From positions 1,054,001 to 1,118,000 of the forward strand of contig NZ_FNZB01000001.1 in the NCBI RefSeq assembly GCF_900109205.1: a DNA stretch of 64,000 nt. The letters are read 5' to 3'. Under the pieces are notes generated by a model. That model saw only the letters and a program-made list of their open reading frames with translations, was not told where the DNA came from and did not search any database. The translations under genes and the position numbers were made by a program. Position 1 is the first letter of the stretch; each line of letters starts with the position of its first letter. The stretch comes from Sphingomonas sp. OV641 (lineage in GTDB: Bacteria; Pseudomonadota; Alphaproteobacteria; Sphingomonadales; Sphingomonadaceae). This document shows, in pieces, positions 52,585 through 62,266 of the stretch.

Positions 52585-53544
52585 ATGGCGGTTTATACTC
52601 ATGTGTCGGCGGAAGCGCTTGCCGCCTTTCTGCGGCGCTACGACGTCGGCGAGCTGGTGTCCGCAAAGGGCATTGCGGAAGGAGTGGAGAACTCCAATTA
52701 TCTCGTGGACACGACAGGCGGGCGGTACATCCTGACGCTGTATGAGAAGCGGGTAGCGGCGGATGACCTGCCCTTTTTCATGGACCTGCTCGACCATCTG
52801 GATGCCAAGGGACTTCCGGTGCCGCCGGCGATCAAGGATCGCGACGGGCGCGAGATCCAGGAACTGGAGGGTCGCCCCGCCTGCCTGATCAAGTTCCTGT
52901 CCGGCGTGTCGCTGTCACACCCGACGCCAGCGCAGGCGCTGGCGGCTGGCGATGCAATGGGCGCTATGCACCGCGCGGTGGCCGATTTTGCGCCGGTGCG
53001 CACCAACTCCATGGGGATCGAGACCTGGCGACCGCTGTTCGAACGCTGTGGGCGCAGCCTCGATGAGATCGCGCCGGGATTGTACGATGACCTCGGCACT
53101 GCGCTGGATCACGTGGAAGCCGACTGGCCGGGCACCGAATTCGAGCGCAGCGCGATCCACGCCGATCTGTTTCCCGACAATGTGCTGATGTTGGGAGACC
53201 GGGTCACCGGGCTGATCGACTTCTATTTCGCGTGCACCGACATCCGCGTGTACGATCTGGCGGTGATGCACACCGCCTGGTCCTTCGACGCCAAGGGCGG
53301 CAGCTATGACGCCGCGGTCGGCGACGCGCTGATTGCCGGCTACGGGCGGCACTTCCCCTTGTCGACACTCGAGCGCGCGCAGTTCGGCACCTTGGCGAGC
53401 GGCGCGTGCATCCGTTTCGCCCTGTCACGCGCCTGGGACTGGCTCAACACGCCGGCGGATGCGCTGGTCGTGCGCAAGGATCCGCTCGCCTATGTGCGGC
53501 GGCTCGCCCACTACAATCCGGCACTGGTGACGCACATTAAATGA
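52585..53544 (+). CDS. thrB: Homoserine kinase (APH-fold ThrB)
   Basis: A 319-residue kinase of threonine biosynthesis, of the choline-kinase-like ThrB type found in alphaproteobacteria and pseudomonads. It has [11 protein letters not shown] near the N-terminus, the catalytic loop [13 protein letters not shown] (HxDxxxxN) and [12 protein letters not shown] with the metal-binding Asp. The ATG at 52585 starts [11 protein letters not shown]. It overlaps rnhA by 4 bp (ATGA). Confidence 0.93.
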   Translation: MAVYTHVSAEALAAFLRRYDVGELVSAKGIAEGVENSNYLVDTTGGRYILTLYEKRVAADDLPFFMDLLDHLDAKGLPVPPAIKDRDGREIQELEGRPACLIKFLSGVSLSHPTPAQALAAGDAMGAMHRAVADFAPVRTNSMGIETWRPLFERCGRSLDEIAPGLYDDLGTALDHVEADWPGTEFERSAIHADLFPDNVLMLGDRVTGLIDFYFACTDIRVYDLAVMHTAWSFDAKGGSYDAAVGDALIAGYGRHFPLSTLERAQFGTLASGACIRFALSRAWDWLNTPADALVVRKDPLAYVRRLAHYNPALVTHIK

Positions 53545-53993
53545 CCGAAATGACGAAGGTGGAGGCGTTCACCGATGGCGCGTGCAAGGGCAATCCTGGC
53601 CCAGGCGGCTGGGGCGCGGTGCTGCGGATGGGCGCGCACGAGAAGGAATTGTCGGGAGGCGAACCGCTGACGACCAACAACCGCATGGAACTGACCGCCG
53701 CCATAGAGGCGCTGAACGCCTTTACGCGGCCGTGCCACGTGATGCTCTATACTGACAGCCGTTACGTGATGGATGGGCTGACGAAGTGGATCCACGGCTG
53801 GCGGCGCAACGGCTGGAAGACGGCGGACAAGAAGCCGGTCAAGAATGCCGAGTTGTGGCAGGCGCTGCTCGATGCCGCCGCGCGGCACCGGGTGGAGTGG
53901 CAGTGGGTGAAGGGGCACGCCGGCCATCCGGAGAATGAGCGCGCCGACCGTCTGGCGAGCGATGCCGCGGTCGCTGCTGGCAAGCGCGGCTGA
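53541..53993 (+). CDS. rnhA: Ribonuclease HI
   Basis: A 150-residue endonuclease that cuts the RNA strand of RNA-DNA hybrids. The active-site acids are in [34 protein letters not shown] and NERADRLA (DEDD set). Length is normal for the bacterial enzyme. It is translationally coupled to thrB. Confidence 0.96.
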   Translation: MTEMTKVEAFTDGACKGNPGPGGWGAVLRMGAHEKELSGGEPLTTNNRMELTAAIEALNAFTRPCHVMLYTDSRYVMDGLTKWIHGWRRNGWKTADKKPVKNAELWQALLDAAARHRVEWQWVKGHAGHPENERADRLASDAAVAAGKRG

Positions 53994-54008
53994 AGCCCTT
54001 CGCTAGGC

Positions 54009-55088
54009 CTACCCGAACCGCGTCGGCGCATAGCGCGCAATGTCGATCTCGCTGGCAAGCGCCGGGATCTCGCCAAGCAGCAACGCGGCACCGATCATGG
54101 CGGCGGCAGGTGCGGTCTGAATACCGAAGCCGCCCTGCCCCGCGAACCAGAAGAAGCCGGGCGTATCGGCCGCGAAGCCATAGACCGGCAGGCGATCCGG
54201 CGCGAAGCTGCGCAGCCCGGCCCATTTGCGCTCAAGCTGCGTGATGCGCCAGTCCACCGCCTGTTCGAACCGATCGATCGCGATGGCAACATCCAGCTCC
54301 TCCGGCTGGACATCAGCCGGATCGGTAGGTGTCTCGTCATGTGGGCTGAGCCATAGCCGACCGCCCGCCTCCGGCTTGAAGTAGAAATCGCCGCCGACGT
54401 GCACGACATGTGGCACGCCGGGCGCGGGCGCCGGATCGGTCTTCAGCTGCACCATAGTGCGACGGTAGGGCTGGATGTTCAGCGGCGTGGCGCCGGCGCG
54501 TCGCGCGATCTCGTCGGCCCAGGCGCCGGCAGCATCGACCAGCACGCTCGCCTCGTATGTGCCGGCCGTCGTCTCGAGCCGCCATCGGCCGTCCAGGCGG
54601 ACGGCGCTGGTCAGCGCGGCCTGCAGCAGCACGTCGGCTCCGGCGCGACGCGCGCGCGCCAAGGCATCGGCGTGCAGCGCGGCAACGTCGATGTACGCGC
54701 AGGTCGGCTCCATGATGCCGATGGTCCAGCCGGCACGCAGACCGTGCACGTGATCGCGCGGATCAACCGGGATCAGGGGCACGCCGCTGCCGGCGAAGGC
54801 GGCGAGGAAGGCGTCTGCCTCCTCCCGCTCGGCAGCGCGGCCGATGTGCAGCGAACCCAAGGGATCAAGAAACCCGCCCGCCCGCAGATACTCGCCCGAC
54901 GCCGTGGTGAGCGGCTGGATTCCAGGCCCACCATAGGTTTCCGACCAGAAGGCCGCGGAGCGACCGGTGGCGTGATAGCCGGCGATCTCCTCCGCCTCGA
55001 TTAGCAGAACGCGCGCCCGGGTGCCTATTTCGGCCGCGAGCGACGCGCCGGCCATGCCGGCACCCACAATGGCAATGTCGTGGGTCAC
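54009..55088 (-). CDS. FAD-dependent oxidoreductase (DAO family)
   Basis: A 359-residue flavoprotein starting with GTG at 55088. The dinucleotide fold has IVGAGMAGASLAAE near the N-terminus and LLIEAE about 20 residues later; the FAD site at the end is FWFAGQGGFGIQTAPA. It belongs to the D-amino-acid/sarcosine/D-arginine dehydrogenase-like family, so it probably oxidises an amine or amino acid. It overlaps the alpha/beta hydrolase gene upstream by 4 bp. The substrate is unknown. Confidence 0.88.
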   Translation of the reverse strand: MTHDIAIVGAGMAGASLAAEIGTRARVLLIEAEEIAGYHATGRSAAFWSETYGGPGIQPLTTASGEYLRAGGFLDPLGSLHIGRAAEREEADAFLAAFAGSGVPLIPVDPRDHVHGLRAGWTIGIMEPTCAYIDVAALHADALARARRAGADVLLQAALTSAVRLDGRWRLETTAGTYEASVLVDAAGAWADEIARRAGATPLNIQPYRRTMVQLKTDPAPAPGVPHVVHVGGDFYFKPEAGGRLWLSPHDETPTDPADVQPEELDVAIAIDRFEQAVDWRITQLERKWAGLRSFAPDRLPVYGFAADTPGFFWFAGQGGFGIQTAPAAAMIGAALLLGEIPALASEIDIARYAPTRFG

Positions 55089-56011
55089 CGCGCGTGCGCC
55101 TGCAGGAACTGATCAATGGCGGCGAGCGCCCGATCCCGCACCGGATCGGCCTCACGCAGGATCTCATGCGCCGACTCCGCGCCGAAGCGCAGCAGCTCCG
55201 CATTCGGCAGGCGGCTCGCCACCTCTAGCGCCGCACGCGAATCGACCAGCCCATCCCGGTCGGCCAGCAGCATGAGGATCGGCGTCCTTAGTGTAAGCAG
55301 GCGCGGATCGCTGCGCTGCCGGCGGGTGGAGGCGAAGGCCTGCGCCAGCCATGACCAGCTCGGCGGACCCAGCTTGATCTCGGGCACCTGGTCGTACCAC
55401 CATTGTTCGTCTTCATAACGGCTGACGTCCGCCGTCAGCAGCTGTTGCCGCTTCAATCGGCTGACCGGCCGCTCATTGCCCTTCCACGCCGCACGCGCCG
55501 GATCGCCGAGGTCGCGCATGGTGCAGGCGAGCCATTCACCAAAGCGCGGCGCGATCGGCGCCTTCAGCCCCAGCATCGGTGCGACCAGCACGGCGGCATC
55601 AGGCGTGATCGCCTGCTCCAGCATCGCCTGCAACACCAGGTGGCCGCCCATCGAATGGCCGATTGCCACACGTGGGCCGGCGACGTCCCATTGCGTCCAG
55701 AAGGCGGCGAGATCGCCCAGGAACAGCGTGAAATCCACCGCATGGCCAACGTGCGGATCCGGTGACAGCCGGCCCGACCCACCCTGCCCGCGCCAGTCGA
55801 ACGCGGCAACCGACCACCCCCCGGCATGCCAGTGCGCGAACGTCTCCAGATATTTTTCGAAAACGTCCCCGCGCCCCGTCTGGAACAGGATGCCGCCGCG
55901 CCCGCTGCCGCGCCAGTCGAACCGCCGCAGTTGCCACCCATCCGGCGCGGACCAGTGCGCAACGGTCGCATCGGCCGGGATCGCCCGGCGGATCGGGGAA
56001 GATGTATTCAT
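55085..56011 (-). CDS. Alpha/beta hydrolase (lysophospholipase-like)
   Basis: A 308-residue hydrolase. The nucleophile elbow is AIGHSMGGHLVLQ; FDWRGQGGSG is typical of the monoacylglycerol-lipase/PldB-like group; the catalytic Asp is in LADRDGLVD and the His in GAESAHEILRE. No signal peptide is evident. It precedes and overlaps the FAD oxidoreductase gene, so the two are probably co-expressed. It diverges from the Tad locus. Confidence 0.9.
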   Translation of the reverse strand: MNTSSPIRRAIPADATVAHWSAPDGWQLRRFDWRGSGRGGILFQTGRGDVFEKYLETFAHWHAGGWSVAAFDWRGQGGSGRLSPDPHVGHAVDFTLFLGDLAAFWTQWDVAGPRVAIGHSMGGHLVLQAMLEQAITPDAAVLVAPMLGLKAPIAPRFGEWLACTMRDLGDPARAAWKGNERPVSRLKRQQLLTADVSRYEDEQWWYDQVPEIKLGPPSWSWLAQAFASTRRQRSDPRLLTLRTPILMLLADRDGLVDSRAALEVASRLPNAELLRFGAESAHEILREADPVRDRALAAIDQFLQAHAR

Positions 56012-56066
56012 GATGAGGCGGCTTGGTTACGGTTTCGCAAGCCATTCCGTCTAGTGCCGCCTCCTT

Positions 56067-56540
56067 ATGGGGTGGAATTTTCTTTCCTGGGCGCTGCCGA
56101 TCATGCTTGGCCTGCTGTTGCTTTCGGCCGGCATCGAAGACGCACGCGTCCGTGAAATCGCCAACTGGAAGAACGCGGCCATCGCTCTCCTGGCGCCCTT
56201 GTGGTGGCTGGCGATCGGCATCGCGCCATGGCCGGGCATGGCGGTTCAACTGGCCGTCGCACTGGTGACGCTCGCACTGTTCTGCGTTGCATTCCACTTC
56301 GGGCAGATGGGCGGGGGCGACGTGAAGCTGATCGCCGCCCTCGCGCTCTGGATGCCGGTGACCGCGTTGATCCAGCTTCTGCTGATCATGTCGATTGTTG
56401 GCGGGGCCATCACAATAGTGATGCTGATTGATCACAGGTTTCGCAAAAACAGCGGAAATCCCGAGATCCCCTACGGTGTCGCGATTGCCATCGCAGGACT
56501 GATCGGACTGCGCGAACCGCTTCTTAACCACTTCACCTAA
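56067..56540 (+). CDS. cpaA: Prepilin peptidase of the Tad/Flp pilus
   Basis: A 157-residue inner-membrane aspartyl peptidase (TadV/CpaA, A24 family) that trims the Flp prepilin. The two catalytic aspartates fit Asp25 in SAGIEDARVREI and Asp85 in QMGGGDVKLIA (GxGD-type motif). Four or five hydrophobic helices are present. It begins the rightward pilus locus. No pilin gene (flp) lies upstream, although that is its usual neighbour. Confidence 0.9.
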   Translation: MGWNFLSWALPIMLGLLLLSAGIEDARVREIANWKNAAIALLAPLWWLAIGIAPWPGMAVQLAVALVTLALFCVAFHFGQMGGGDVKLIAALALWMPVTALIQLLLIMSIVGGAITIVMLIDHRFRKNSGNPEIPYGVAIAIAGLIGLREPLLNHFT

Positions 56541-56596
56541 TCATACGCCAGCATGGGCAACACTGGCCAGCGCTGATGCGAAAGGCACGATGATTC

Positions 56597-57643
56597 ATGG
56601 ATAGTCGCAAGGTCATATTGCTGATTGGCGCTTTGTTCGTCGCAGCGATCACTGCCTTCATGGCGCGCTCGCTCATCATGGGCACCAGCGCGCCGCAGGC
56701 GGGCGCCGTTCCAGGCGCGCCGGCGCCGGTACCCGCCGGGCCGAAGGTATTGGTCGCCACACGCGCCCTGCCGGTCGGCACGATCCTGGACCCGGCCTCG
56801 GTGAAGTTCCAACCCTGGCCCGCCGAGCTCGTCGAGGGCGCTTATTTTCAGGAAACTCCAGAGTTCGACATGAAGAACGTGCTGGGCACGGTGGTGCGCA
56901 ACCCGATCACGGCCGGCCAGCCGATCACGCAGGGCGCGCTGGTGAAGCCGGGCGACCGCGGCTTCCTGGCTGCCGCGCTCGGCCCCGGGATGCGTGCCGT
57001 TACCGTGCCGGTGTCCACGCAATCCTCCGTTGCCGGCTTCGTCTTTCCCGGTGACCGGATCGACCTGTTGCTGACGCAAAGCGTGGAAGGTGGCGGCGAT
57101 GGCCCTCCGCTTCGCGTGTCGGAAACGATCCTGCGCAACCTGCGCGTGCTCGCCACCGACCAGCGGACCAGCCAGGAAAAGGACGAAAGCGGCAATACGG
57201 TCGTCCAGGCCTTCTCCACCGTTACCATCGAGGCGACGCCGAAGATCGCGGAACAGATCGCGGTGGCGCAGACCATGGGCACCATTTCGCTCTCGCTCCG
57301 CTCCATCGCGGACAATGCGGCGGAGCTGGAACAGGCGATCGCCTCGGGTGACGTGAAGGTGCCGGAGGGCGGCGATCCGAAGGCGGAGCGCGACATGCTG
57401 CTGCGCGTCGCCAGCGCGCCGCAAGCCGGCAACCCCACCTATGCAGTCGGAGCGGACGTGTCGCGGTTCCAGCGGCGTACCGTGCCCGGTCGGGTGCAAC
57501 AGCCATCCATGATGCCGAGCGCGCCCAGCGCTGGCGGCGCACCGGCAACGTACCCCGGCGCGGCGGTTCGCCCGTCCGGACCGGTGGTGAGGATCGCACG
57601 CGGCAACAACGTGACCGAAGTGCCGGTCGGAGGGAAGAACTGA
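56597..57643 (+). CDS. cpaB: Flp pilus assembly protein CpaB
   Basis: A 348-residue protein with an N-terminal membrane anchor (residues 4-24) and a SAF domain (LVATRALPVGTILD). The central region has GDRIDLLLTQS and the C-terminus is Pro/Gly-rich. In Tad systems CpaB (RcpC) is a periplasmic assembly factor that works with the secretin. The gene is 1 bp from cpaC. Confidence 0.93.
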   Translation: MDSRKVILLIGALFVAAITAFMARSLIMGTSAPQAGAVPGAPAPVPAGPKVLVATRALPVGTILDPASVKFQPWPAELVEGAYFQETPEFDMKNVLGTVVRNPITAGQPITQGALVKPGDRGFLAAALGPGMRAVTVPVSTQSSVAGFVFPGDRIDLLLTQSVEGGGDGPPLRVSETILRNLRVLATDQRTSQEKDESGNTVVQAFSTVTIEATPKIAEQIAVAQTMGTISLSLRSIADNAAELEQAIASGDVKVPEGGDPKAERDMLLRVASAPQAGNPTYAVGADVSRFQRRTVPGRVQQPSMMPSAPSAGGAPATYPGAAVRPSGPVVRIARGNNVTEVPVGGKN

Positions 57644-57644
57644 G

Positions 57645-59297
57645 ATGCGTGTTGCTTCAAAGCCAATCCGCCTGTCCCTCGCCCTGGCGATCGGGACTGC
57701 GGCGAGCGCGATCACGCCCGCAGTGGCGCCGGCGCAGAACGCAGCCGTGTCGGGCCGGACGCTTCAGGTCGCCACCAATCGCGGCCAGCTGATCAATCTG
57801 CCCCGGCCGATGACCGATCTGTTCGTGGCCAACCCGGACATTGCCGACGTTCAGGTCCGTTCCCCAACGCAGCTTTATGTGTTCGGCAAGAAGCCGGGCG
57901 AGACGACCATCTCGGCAACGGCCAAGGGCGGGGGCGTGGTCTATGGCGCGACCGTTCGCGTCGGCAACAATTTCGACTCGCTCGGCCAGATGCTGTCGAT
58001 GGCGATGCCGGAAGCGAATATCACGGCAACCACCATGAACGGCGTGGTGCTGCTGACCGGCACGGTCGCGAGCCCCGATGACGGCGCGGAAGCAGAGCGG
58101 CTGGTTCAGGCGTTTGTCGGCGAGGAGACCAAGGTCATCAGCCGCCTGCGCACCGCGACGCCGCTGCAGGTGAACCTGCAGGTCCGCTTCGCCGAGGTGA
58201 GCCGCAGCTTTGTGAAGAATATTGGCGCAAACCTGACAACGATCGACGGCACTGGTGGATTCAAGTTCGGGATCGGCAGCGGCCGACCGGTCGGCACCAT
58301 CAACACCACCCCAGGGCTTCCGCTTGGTGTCGGCGGCACCGTGCAGGGCTACACGATCGATCCGACGGCGATCACCTATCTGCCCAATGGCCAGATCGAC
58401 CCCAGCTCGATCAAGCTGATCCAGCAGGCCGGCACGACCATCACCCCCGGTGCGCAGCATACGACCATCGGCTTCCTGACCAAGCTTCTGGGGCTGAACC
58501 TCGCCGGAGCGCTCGATCTTGGCGAGCGGATCGGCCAGGTGACCAGCCTTGCCAACCCGAACCTGACGGCGCTGTCGGGCGAGACGGGCACCTTCCTGGC
58601 TGGCGGCGAAATCCCGATCCCGATCGCTCAGGGGCTGGGCGGCGTCGGCGTAGAATATAAGCAATATGGTGTCAGCCTGGCCTATACGCCGACAGTCCTG
58701 TCGGATGGCCGCATCTCCTTGCGCGTGCGCCCAGAGGTGTCACAGCTGGACTATTCCAATGCGGTGGCGATCGGCGGCGTACAGGTCCCAGGTCTTACCA
58801 CACGGCGGACGGAAACCACGGTGGAGCTTGGCTCCGGCCAGAGCTTCATGATCGCCGGCCTGCTCCAGAACAATCACAATAACTCGATCGAGAAAACGCC
58901 CGGTGCGGGCGACATCCCGATCCTGGGCGCGCTGTTCCGTTCGAATGGTTTCCAGCGCAACGAGACCGAGCTGGTGATCGTGATCACGCCCTATCTGGTG
59001 CAGCCGGTGAACGGCAACGACATCAAGCTGCCGACGGACGGATACAAGTCACCGACCGACGTGGAACGCGTGCTGCTGGGCCAGCTTTCGTCGGGCACGA
59101 CCGGGGGAGATCGACCCAAGCCGACGCTTGAAGCCGGCCCCCCTGCTGCTCCGGCGATCGGCGCAACAACGCCGATCCAGCCAGCCGCACCCGTGCCGCT
59201 GCCCGCGACCGGCGGTGATGAAAAGGCCGTGAACGCGGGCAAGGGCAAGAAGGACAAGAAATCGAACACGCCCGCGCCGGGCTTCTCGTTGAACTGA
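57645..59297 (+). CDS. cpaC: Type II/III-like secretin of the Tad pilus
   Basis: A 550-residue outer-membrane secretin (RcpA/CpaC) with a signal peptide (residues 1-27). The N-domain has PMTDLFVANPDIADVQVRS and VYGATVRVG (the BON-like part), and the secretin core has VNLQVRFAEVSRS, LSGETGTFLAGGEIPIP and MIAGLLQNNHN, ending VIVITPYLVQP. The tail is Pro/Ala-rich. It forms the outer-membrane pore for the pilus. The cpaD region follows with overlapping upstream starts. Confidence 0.94.
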   Translation: MRVASKPIRLSLALAIGTAASAITPAVAPAQNAAVSGRTLQVATNRGQLINLPRPMTDLFVANPDIADVQVRSPTQLYVFGKKPGETTISATAKGGGVVYGATVRVGNNFDSLGQMLSMAMPEANITATTMNGVVLLTGTVASPDDGAEAERLVQAFVGEETKVISRLRTATPLQVNLQVRFAEVSRSFVKNIGANLTTIDGTGGFKFGIGSGRPVGTINTTPGLPLGVGGTVQGYTIDPTAITYLPNGQIDPSSIKLIQQAGTTITPGAQHTTIGFLTKLLGLNLAGALDLGERIGQVTSLANPNLTALSGETGTFLAGGEIPIPIAQGLGGVGVEYKQYGVSLAYTPTVLSDGRISLRVRPEVSQLDYSNAVAIGGVQVPGLTTRRTETTVELGSGQSFMIAGLLQNNHNNSIEKTPGAGDIPILGALFRSNGFQRNETELVIVITPYLVQPVNGNDIKLPTDGYKSPTDVERVLLGQLSSGTTGGDRPKPTLEAGPPAAPAIGATTPIQPAAPVPLPATGGDEKAVNAGKGKKDKKSNTPAPGFSLN

Positions 59298-59320
59298 TGG
59301 TGACGGTGAGGAACAGCAAC

Positions 59321-59965
59321 ATGCGCAAACGCACACTCCTCCTGGCGCTCGCGCCGGTCCTGATGATCGGCGGCTGCGGCGGCACCATGAACCGCGGGTT
59401 GGAATCGGTGCATCAGCCGGTCGTCGCCCGCGCCGATTATGCGTTCGACGTCGGCGCTGGCCCTGGCGGCCTGGCACCCGGCGAGCGTGAGCGGCTGGGT
59501 GCCTGGATGGGCTCGCTGAAGGTCGGCTATGGCGATCGGATCGCGGTGGACGATCCGGCGCGCGACCCTGCCACCCGCGCTGATGTTGCCGCGGCGGCCG
59601 CGCAGTTCGGATTGCTGGTGTCGGACGAAGCGCCCGTCACCCCTGCGCCGATCGCGCAGGGGACGGCGCGCGTGGTGGTCAGCCGCGCCCATGCCTATGT
59701 GCCCGGCTGTCCGGACCACAGCCGCATGTACCAGCCAGATTATGAAGCGCACACATCATCCAACCAGGGCTGCGCGGTGAATTCCAACCTGGCGGCAATG
59801 GTTGCCAATCCGACAGATCTGGTGCGCGGCGAAGGTGCCCGCAATCCTTATGACCCGGCGGTCGCCACCAAGGCGATCGATCGCTTCCGCAAGGCAGAGC
59901 CGACCGGGAGCGGCGGCACCAAGGTGCAGGCGGACGGCACTGGCGGACAGTCGGGGGGACGCTGA
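59321..59965 (+). CDS. cpaD: Pilus assembly lipoprotein CpaD
   Basis: A 214-residue protein starting at the ATG at 59321, supported by GAGG at good spacing; an ATG at 59297 overlapping the cpaC stop codon is an alternative. The signal ends LMIGGCGG, a lipobox, so it is lipid-anchored. The conserved CpaD parts are GERERLGAWMGSL and GCPDHSRMYQPD with SSNQGCAVNSNLAAMVANP. It helps place the secretin in the outer membrane. Confidence 0.9.
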   Translation: MRKRTLLLALAPVLMIGGCGGTMNRGLESVHQPVVARADYAFDVGAGPGGLAPGERERLGAWMGSLKVGYGDRIAVDDPARDPATRADVAAAAAQFGLLVSDEAPVTPAPIAQGTARVVVSRAHAYVPGCPDHSRMYQPDYEAHTSSNQGCAVNSNLAAMVANPTDLVRGEGARNPYDPAVATKAIDRFRKAEPTGSGGTKVQADGTGGQSGGR

Positions 59966-59966
59966 C

Positions 59967-61253
59967 ATGAATGCACCATGGAAACCCGCGGGCGCGACGA
60001 ACCGCGAACCGTTCGTCGCGTATGTCTGCGACGAGAACACCGCCGAGGCGCTGCGGCCGGTGGTCAGCGAGATGGGCTGGTCCGCCGAGAAGGTAAACAA
60101 GGGCGGGCTGCGCAATGCTGTGCAATCCCTTTCCGTCTCCGCCTCGCCGCAGATCCTGTTCGTCGATCTTGCCGAATCCGGCGATCCGCTGAACGACATC
60201 AACTCGCTGGCGGAGGTCTGCGAGCCCGGCACGATCGTGATCGCGTCCGGCCAGGTAAACGATGTCCGGCTGTACCGCGATCTGGTGTCAAGCGGCATCC
60301 AGGACTATCTGCTGAAGCCGCTCAACCCGGACATGTTGCGTGATGCCTTCAGCCATGCGCAGCTGCTGCTCAACACGCCCAAGGTGGCCGAGGCAGCCAG
60401 CGAGCACCCGCATTGCTCCGTTGCCGTGATCGGCACGCGTGGCGGTGCCGGCGCATCGACGATCGCCACGTCGCTTGCCTGGCTGATGAGCGAGCGAGAA
60501 CGCCGGTCCACCGCGCTGCTTGACCTCGATGTCCATTTCGGAACGGGCGCGCTGGCGCTCGACCTGGAACCCGGCCGGGGGCTGACCGACGCGATCGAGA
60601 ATCCCAGCCGGATCGACGGCCTGTTCATCGAACGGGCGATGGTGCGCGCGTCGGAAAAGCTGGCCGTGCTGTCGGCGGAGGCACCGATCACGGCGCCGAT
60701 CATGACGGACGGCGGCGCCTTCCTCCAATTGCAGGAGGAAATGCGGGCCGCCTTCGAATGCACGGTAGTGGACCTGCCGCGCAGCATGCTGGTCAGCCAT
60801 CCCCAGTTGGTGAAGCAGATGCAGACGGTGGTGGTCGTCACCGAGCTGACGCTGGCCGCCGCGCGCGACAGCATTCGCCTGCTTTCGTGGTTGAAATCGA
60901 ACGCACCTGAGGCCCAGGTGCTGGTGCTGGCCAACAAGGTGCAGCCGACCGCACAGCTCGAAATCAGCCGCAAGGACTTCGAGACATCGATCGAGCGCAA
61001 GGTCGATTATCTCGTACCGTTTGACCAGAAACTTGCCGCGCAGGCGGCGAAGCTCGGCAAGCCGCTGGTGGAAGCCGGCAAGGCATCCAAGACCGTCGCG
61101 GCCATCGCCGAGATCGTGACTCACCTGTGCTTCATCAGCCAGGATGATGGGGCGCGCGGCAAATCGGGACGCCGCGGCAAGGGTGGCACATCGCTGATGG
61201 GCAAGTTTGCGGATTTGAAAGGCTTGATGCCTAGGAAACCCGCCAAGAGCTGA
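59967..61253 (+). CDS. cpaE: Pilus assembly ATPase-like protein CpaE/TadZ
   Basis: A 428-residue protein. An N-terminal receiver-like domain (about 15-135, no clear phosphoacceptor) precedes a MinD-like ATPase domain with GTRGGAGASTIATSLA at 156-171. The Walker A lysine normally found before Ser-Thr is Ala here (GAST), a deviant P-loop common in CpaE/TadZ. DLDVHFGTGALALDLE follows. It positions the pilus machine at the pole. The next gene is tadB; the traffic ATPase gene cpaF that usually separates them is absent. Confidence 0.92.
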   Translation: MNAPWKPAGATNREPFVAYVCDENTAEALRPVVSEMGWSAEKVNKGGLRNAVQSLSVSASPQILFVDLAESGDPLNDINSLAEVCEPGTIVIASGQVNDVRLYRDLVSSGIQDYLLKPLNPDMLRDAFSHAQLLLNTPKVAEAASEHPHCSVAVIGTRGGAGASTIATSLAWLMSERERRSTALLDLDVHFGTGALALDLEPGRGLTDAIENPSRIDGLFIERAMVRASEKLAVLSAEAPITAPIMTDGGAFLQLQEEMRAAFECTVVDLPRSMLVSHPQLVKQMQTVVVVTELTLAAARDSIRLLSWLKSNAPEAQVLVLANKVQPTAQLEISRKDFETSIERKVDYLVPFDQKLAAQAAKLGKPLVEAGKASKTVAAIAEIVTHLCFISQDDGARGKSGRRGKGGTSLMGKFADLKGLMPRKPAKS

Positions 61254-61291
61254 TCCCGCCAACGACACGGCGGAGGAGAACGGAACGCGAT

Positions 61292-62266
61292 ATGCCCCTG
61301 TTACCGGTGATTACCCTGGCGATCGGTGCGCTTGTCACCCTGGGGCTGGTGTATTTCGCGCTTGCCGGCCCCTCGTCGCAGCGGGTCGCGTCACGCCGCA
61401 TGGATACGGTTCGCCAGCGCCATTTGGAGGTGGCGGGCGATCCCGTCGAGGCGCAGATGCGGCGGATCACGGGCCGCGGCGCGACCAAGGCGGACCGCGC
61501 CGCCATGCGCTTCCTGCCACGCCCGGAGGAGCTTCAGAAACGCCTGAACATGACGGGCAAGCCGTGGACGGCCGGTCGCTATGGCGGCGCCACGCTGGGC
61601 ATATTCGCCGTCTCGCTGCTCCTGCTGCTGTTGATCGGCTTTCCCCTGCTGCTGGCGCTGTTCGTGGCGCTCGCCGCTGGAGGCGGGATCCCGCACTTCG
61701 TGGTAAGCTATGTCATCGGGCGGCGCATCAAGGCGTTCAACGCGAAATTTCCGGATGCGATCGAGCTGCTGGTGCGCGGTCTGCGCTCGGGTCTGCCGAT
61801 CACCGAAACCATGGCGGTCGTCGGAAGTGAGGTCAGCGGCCCCGTGGGTGAGGAATTTCGCTCCGTCGCTGACAAGATGAAGATCGGCCGGTCGATGGAT
61901 GTGGCGCTTCAGGAAACCGCCGACCGGCTCGGCACGGCGGAATTTCAGTTCTTCGTCATCACCATCGCGATCCAGCGCGAAACCGGCGGCAACCTGGCCG
62001 AAACACTCCAAAATCTGGCCACCGTGCTTCGCCTTCGCGGCCAGATGAAGCTGAAGATCAAGGCCATGTCGTCCGAATCCAAGGCATCGGCGATGATCAT
62101 CGGCGCCCTGCCGTTCATCGTCTTCGGCCTGATCTGGTTCATCAACGGCTCTTACATGCAGAAGTTCTTCTCCGACGAACGACTGATGGTAGCGGGAGTC
62201 GGCGGGCTAATCTGGATGGGCATTGGCGCCTTCATCATGTCCAAAATGGTCAACTTCGAGATCTGA
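61292..62266 (+). CDS. tadB: Tad pilus inner-membrane platform protein TadB
   Basis: A 324-residue type II secretion F-domain protein with N-terminal helix, a pair of central helices (LLLLLLIGFPLLLALFVAL region) and C-terminal helices. The T2SSF domain has FPDAIELLVRGLRSGLPI and QRETGGNLAETLQNLA. It would form the platform on which the traffic ATPase acts. GGAGGAG precedes the ATG at 61292. It overlaps tadC by one base. Confidence 0.93.
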   Translation: MPLLPVITLAIGALVTLGLVYFALAGPSSQRVASRRMDTVRQRHLEVAGDPVEAQMRRITGRGATKADRAAMRFLPRPEELQKRLNMTGKPWTAGRYGGATLGIFAVSLLLLLLIGFPLLLALFVALAAGGGIPHFVVSYVIGRRIKAFNAKFPDAIELLVRGLRSGLPITETMAVVGSEVSGPVGEEFRSVADKMKIGRSMDVALQETADRLGTAEFQFFVITIAIQRETGGNLAETLQNLATVLRLRGQMKLKIKAMSSESKASAMIIGALPFIVFGLIWFINGSYMQKFFSDERLMVAGVGGLIWMGIGAFIMSKMVNFEI

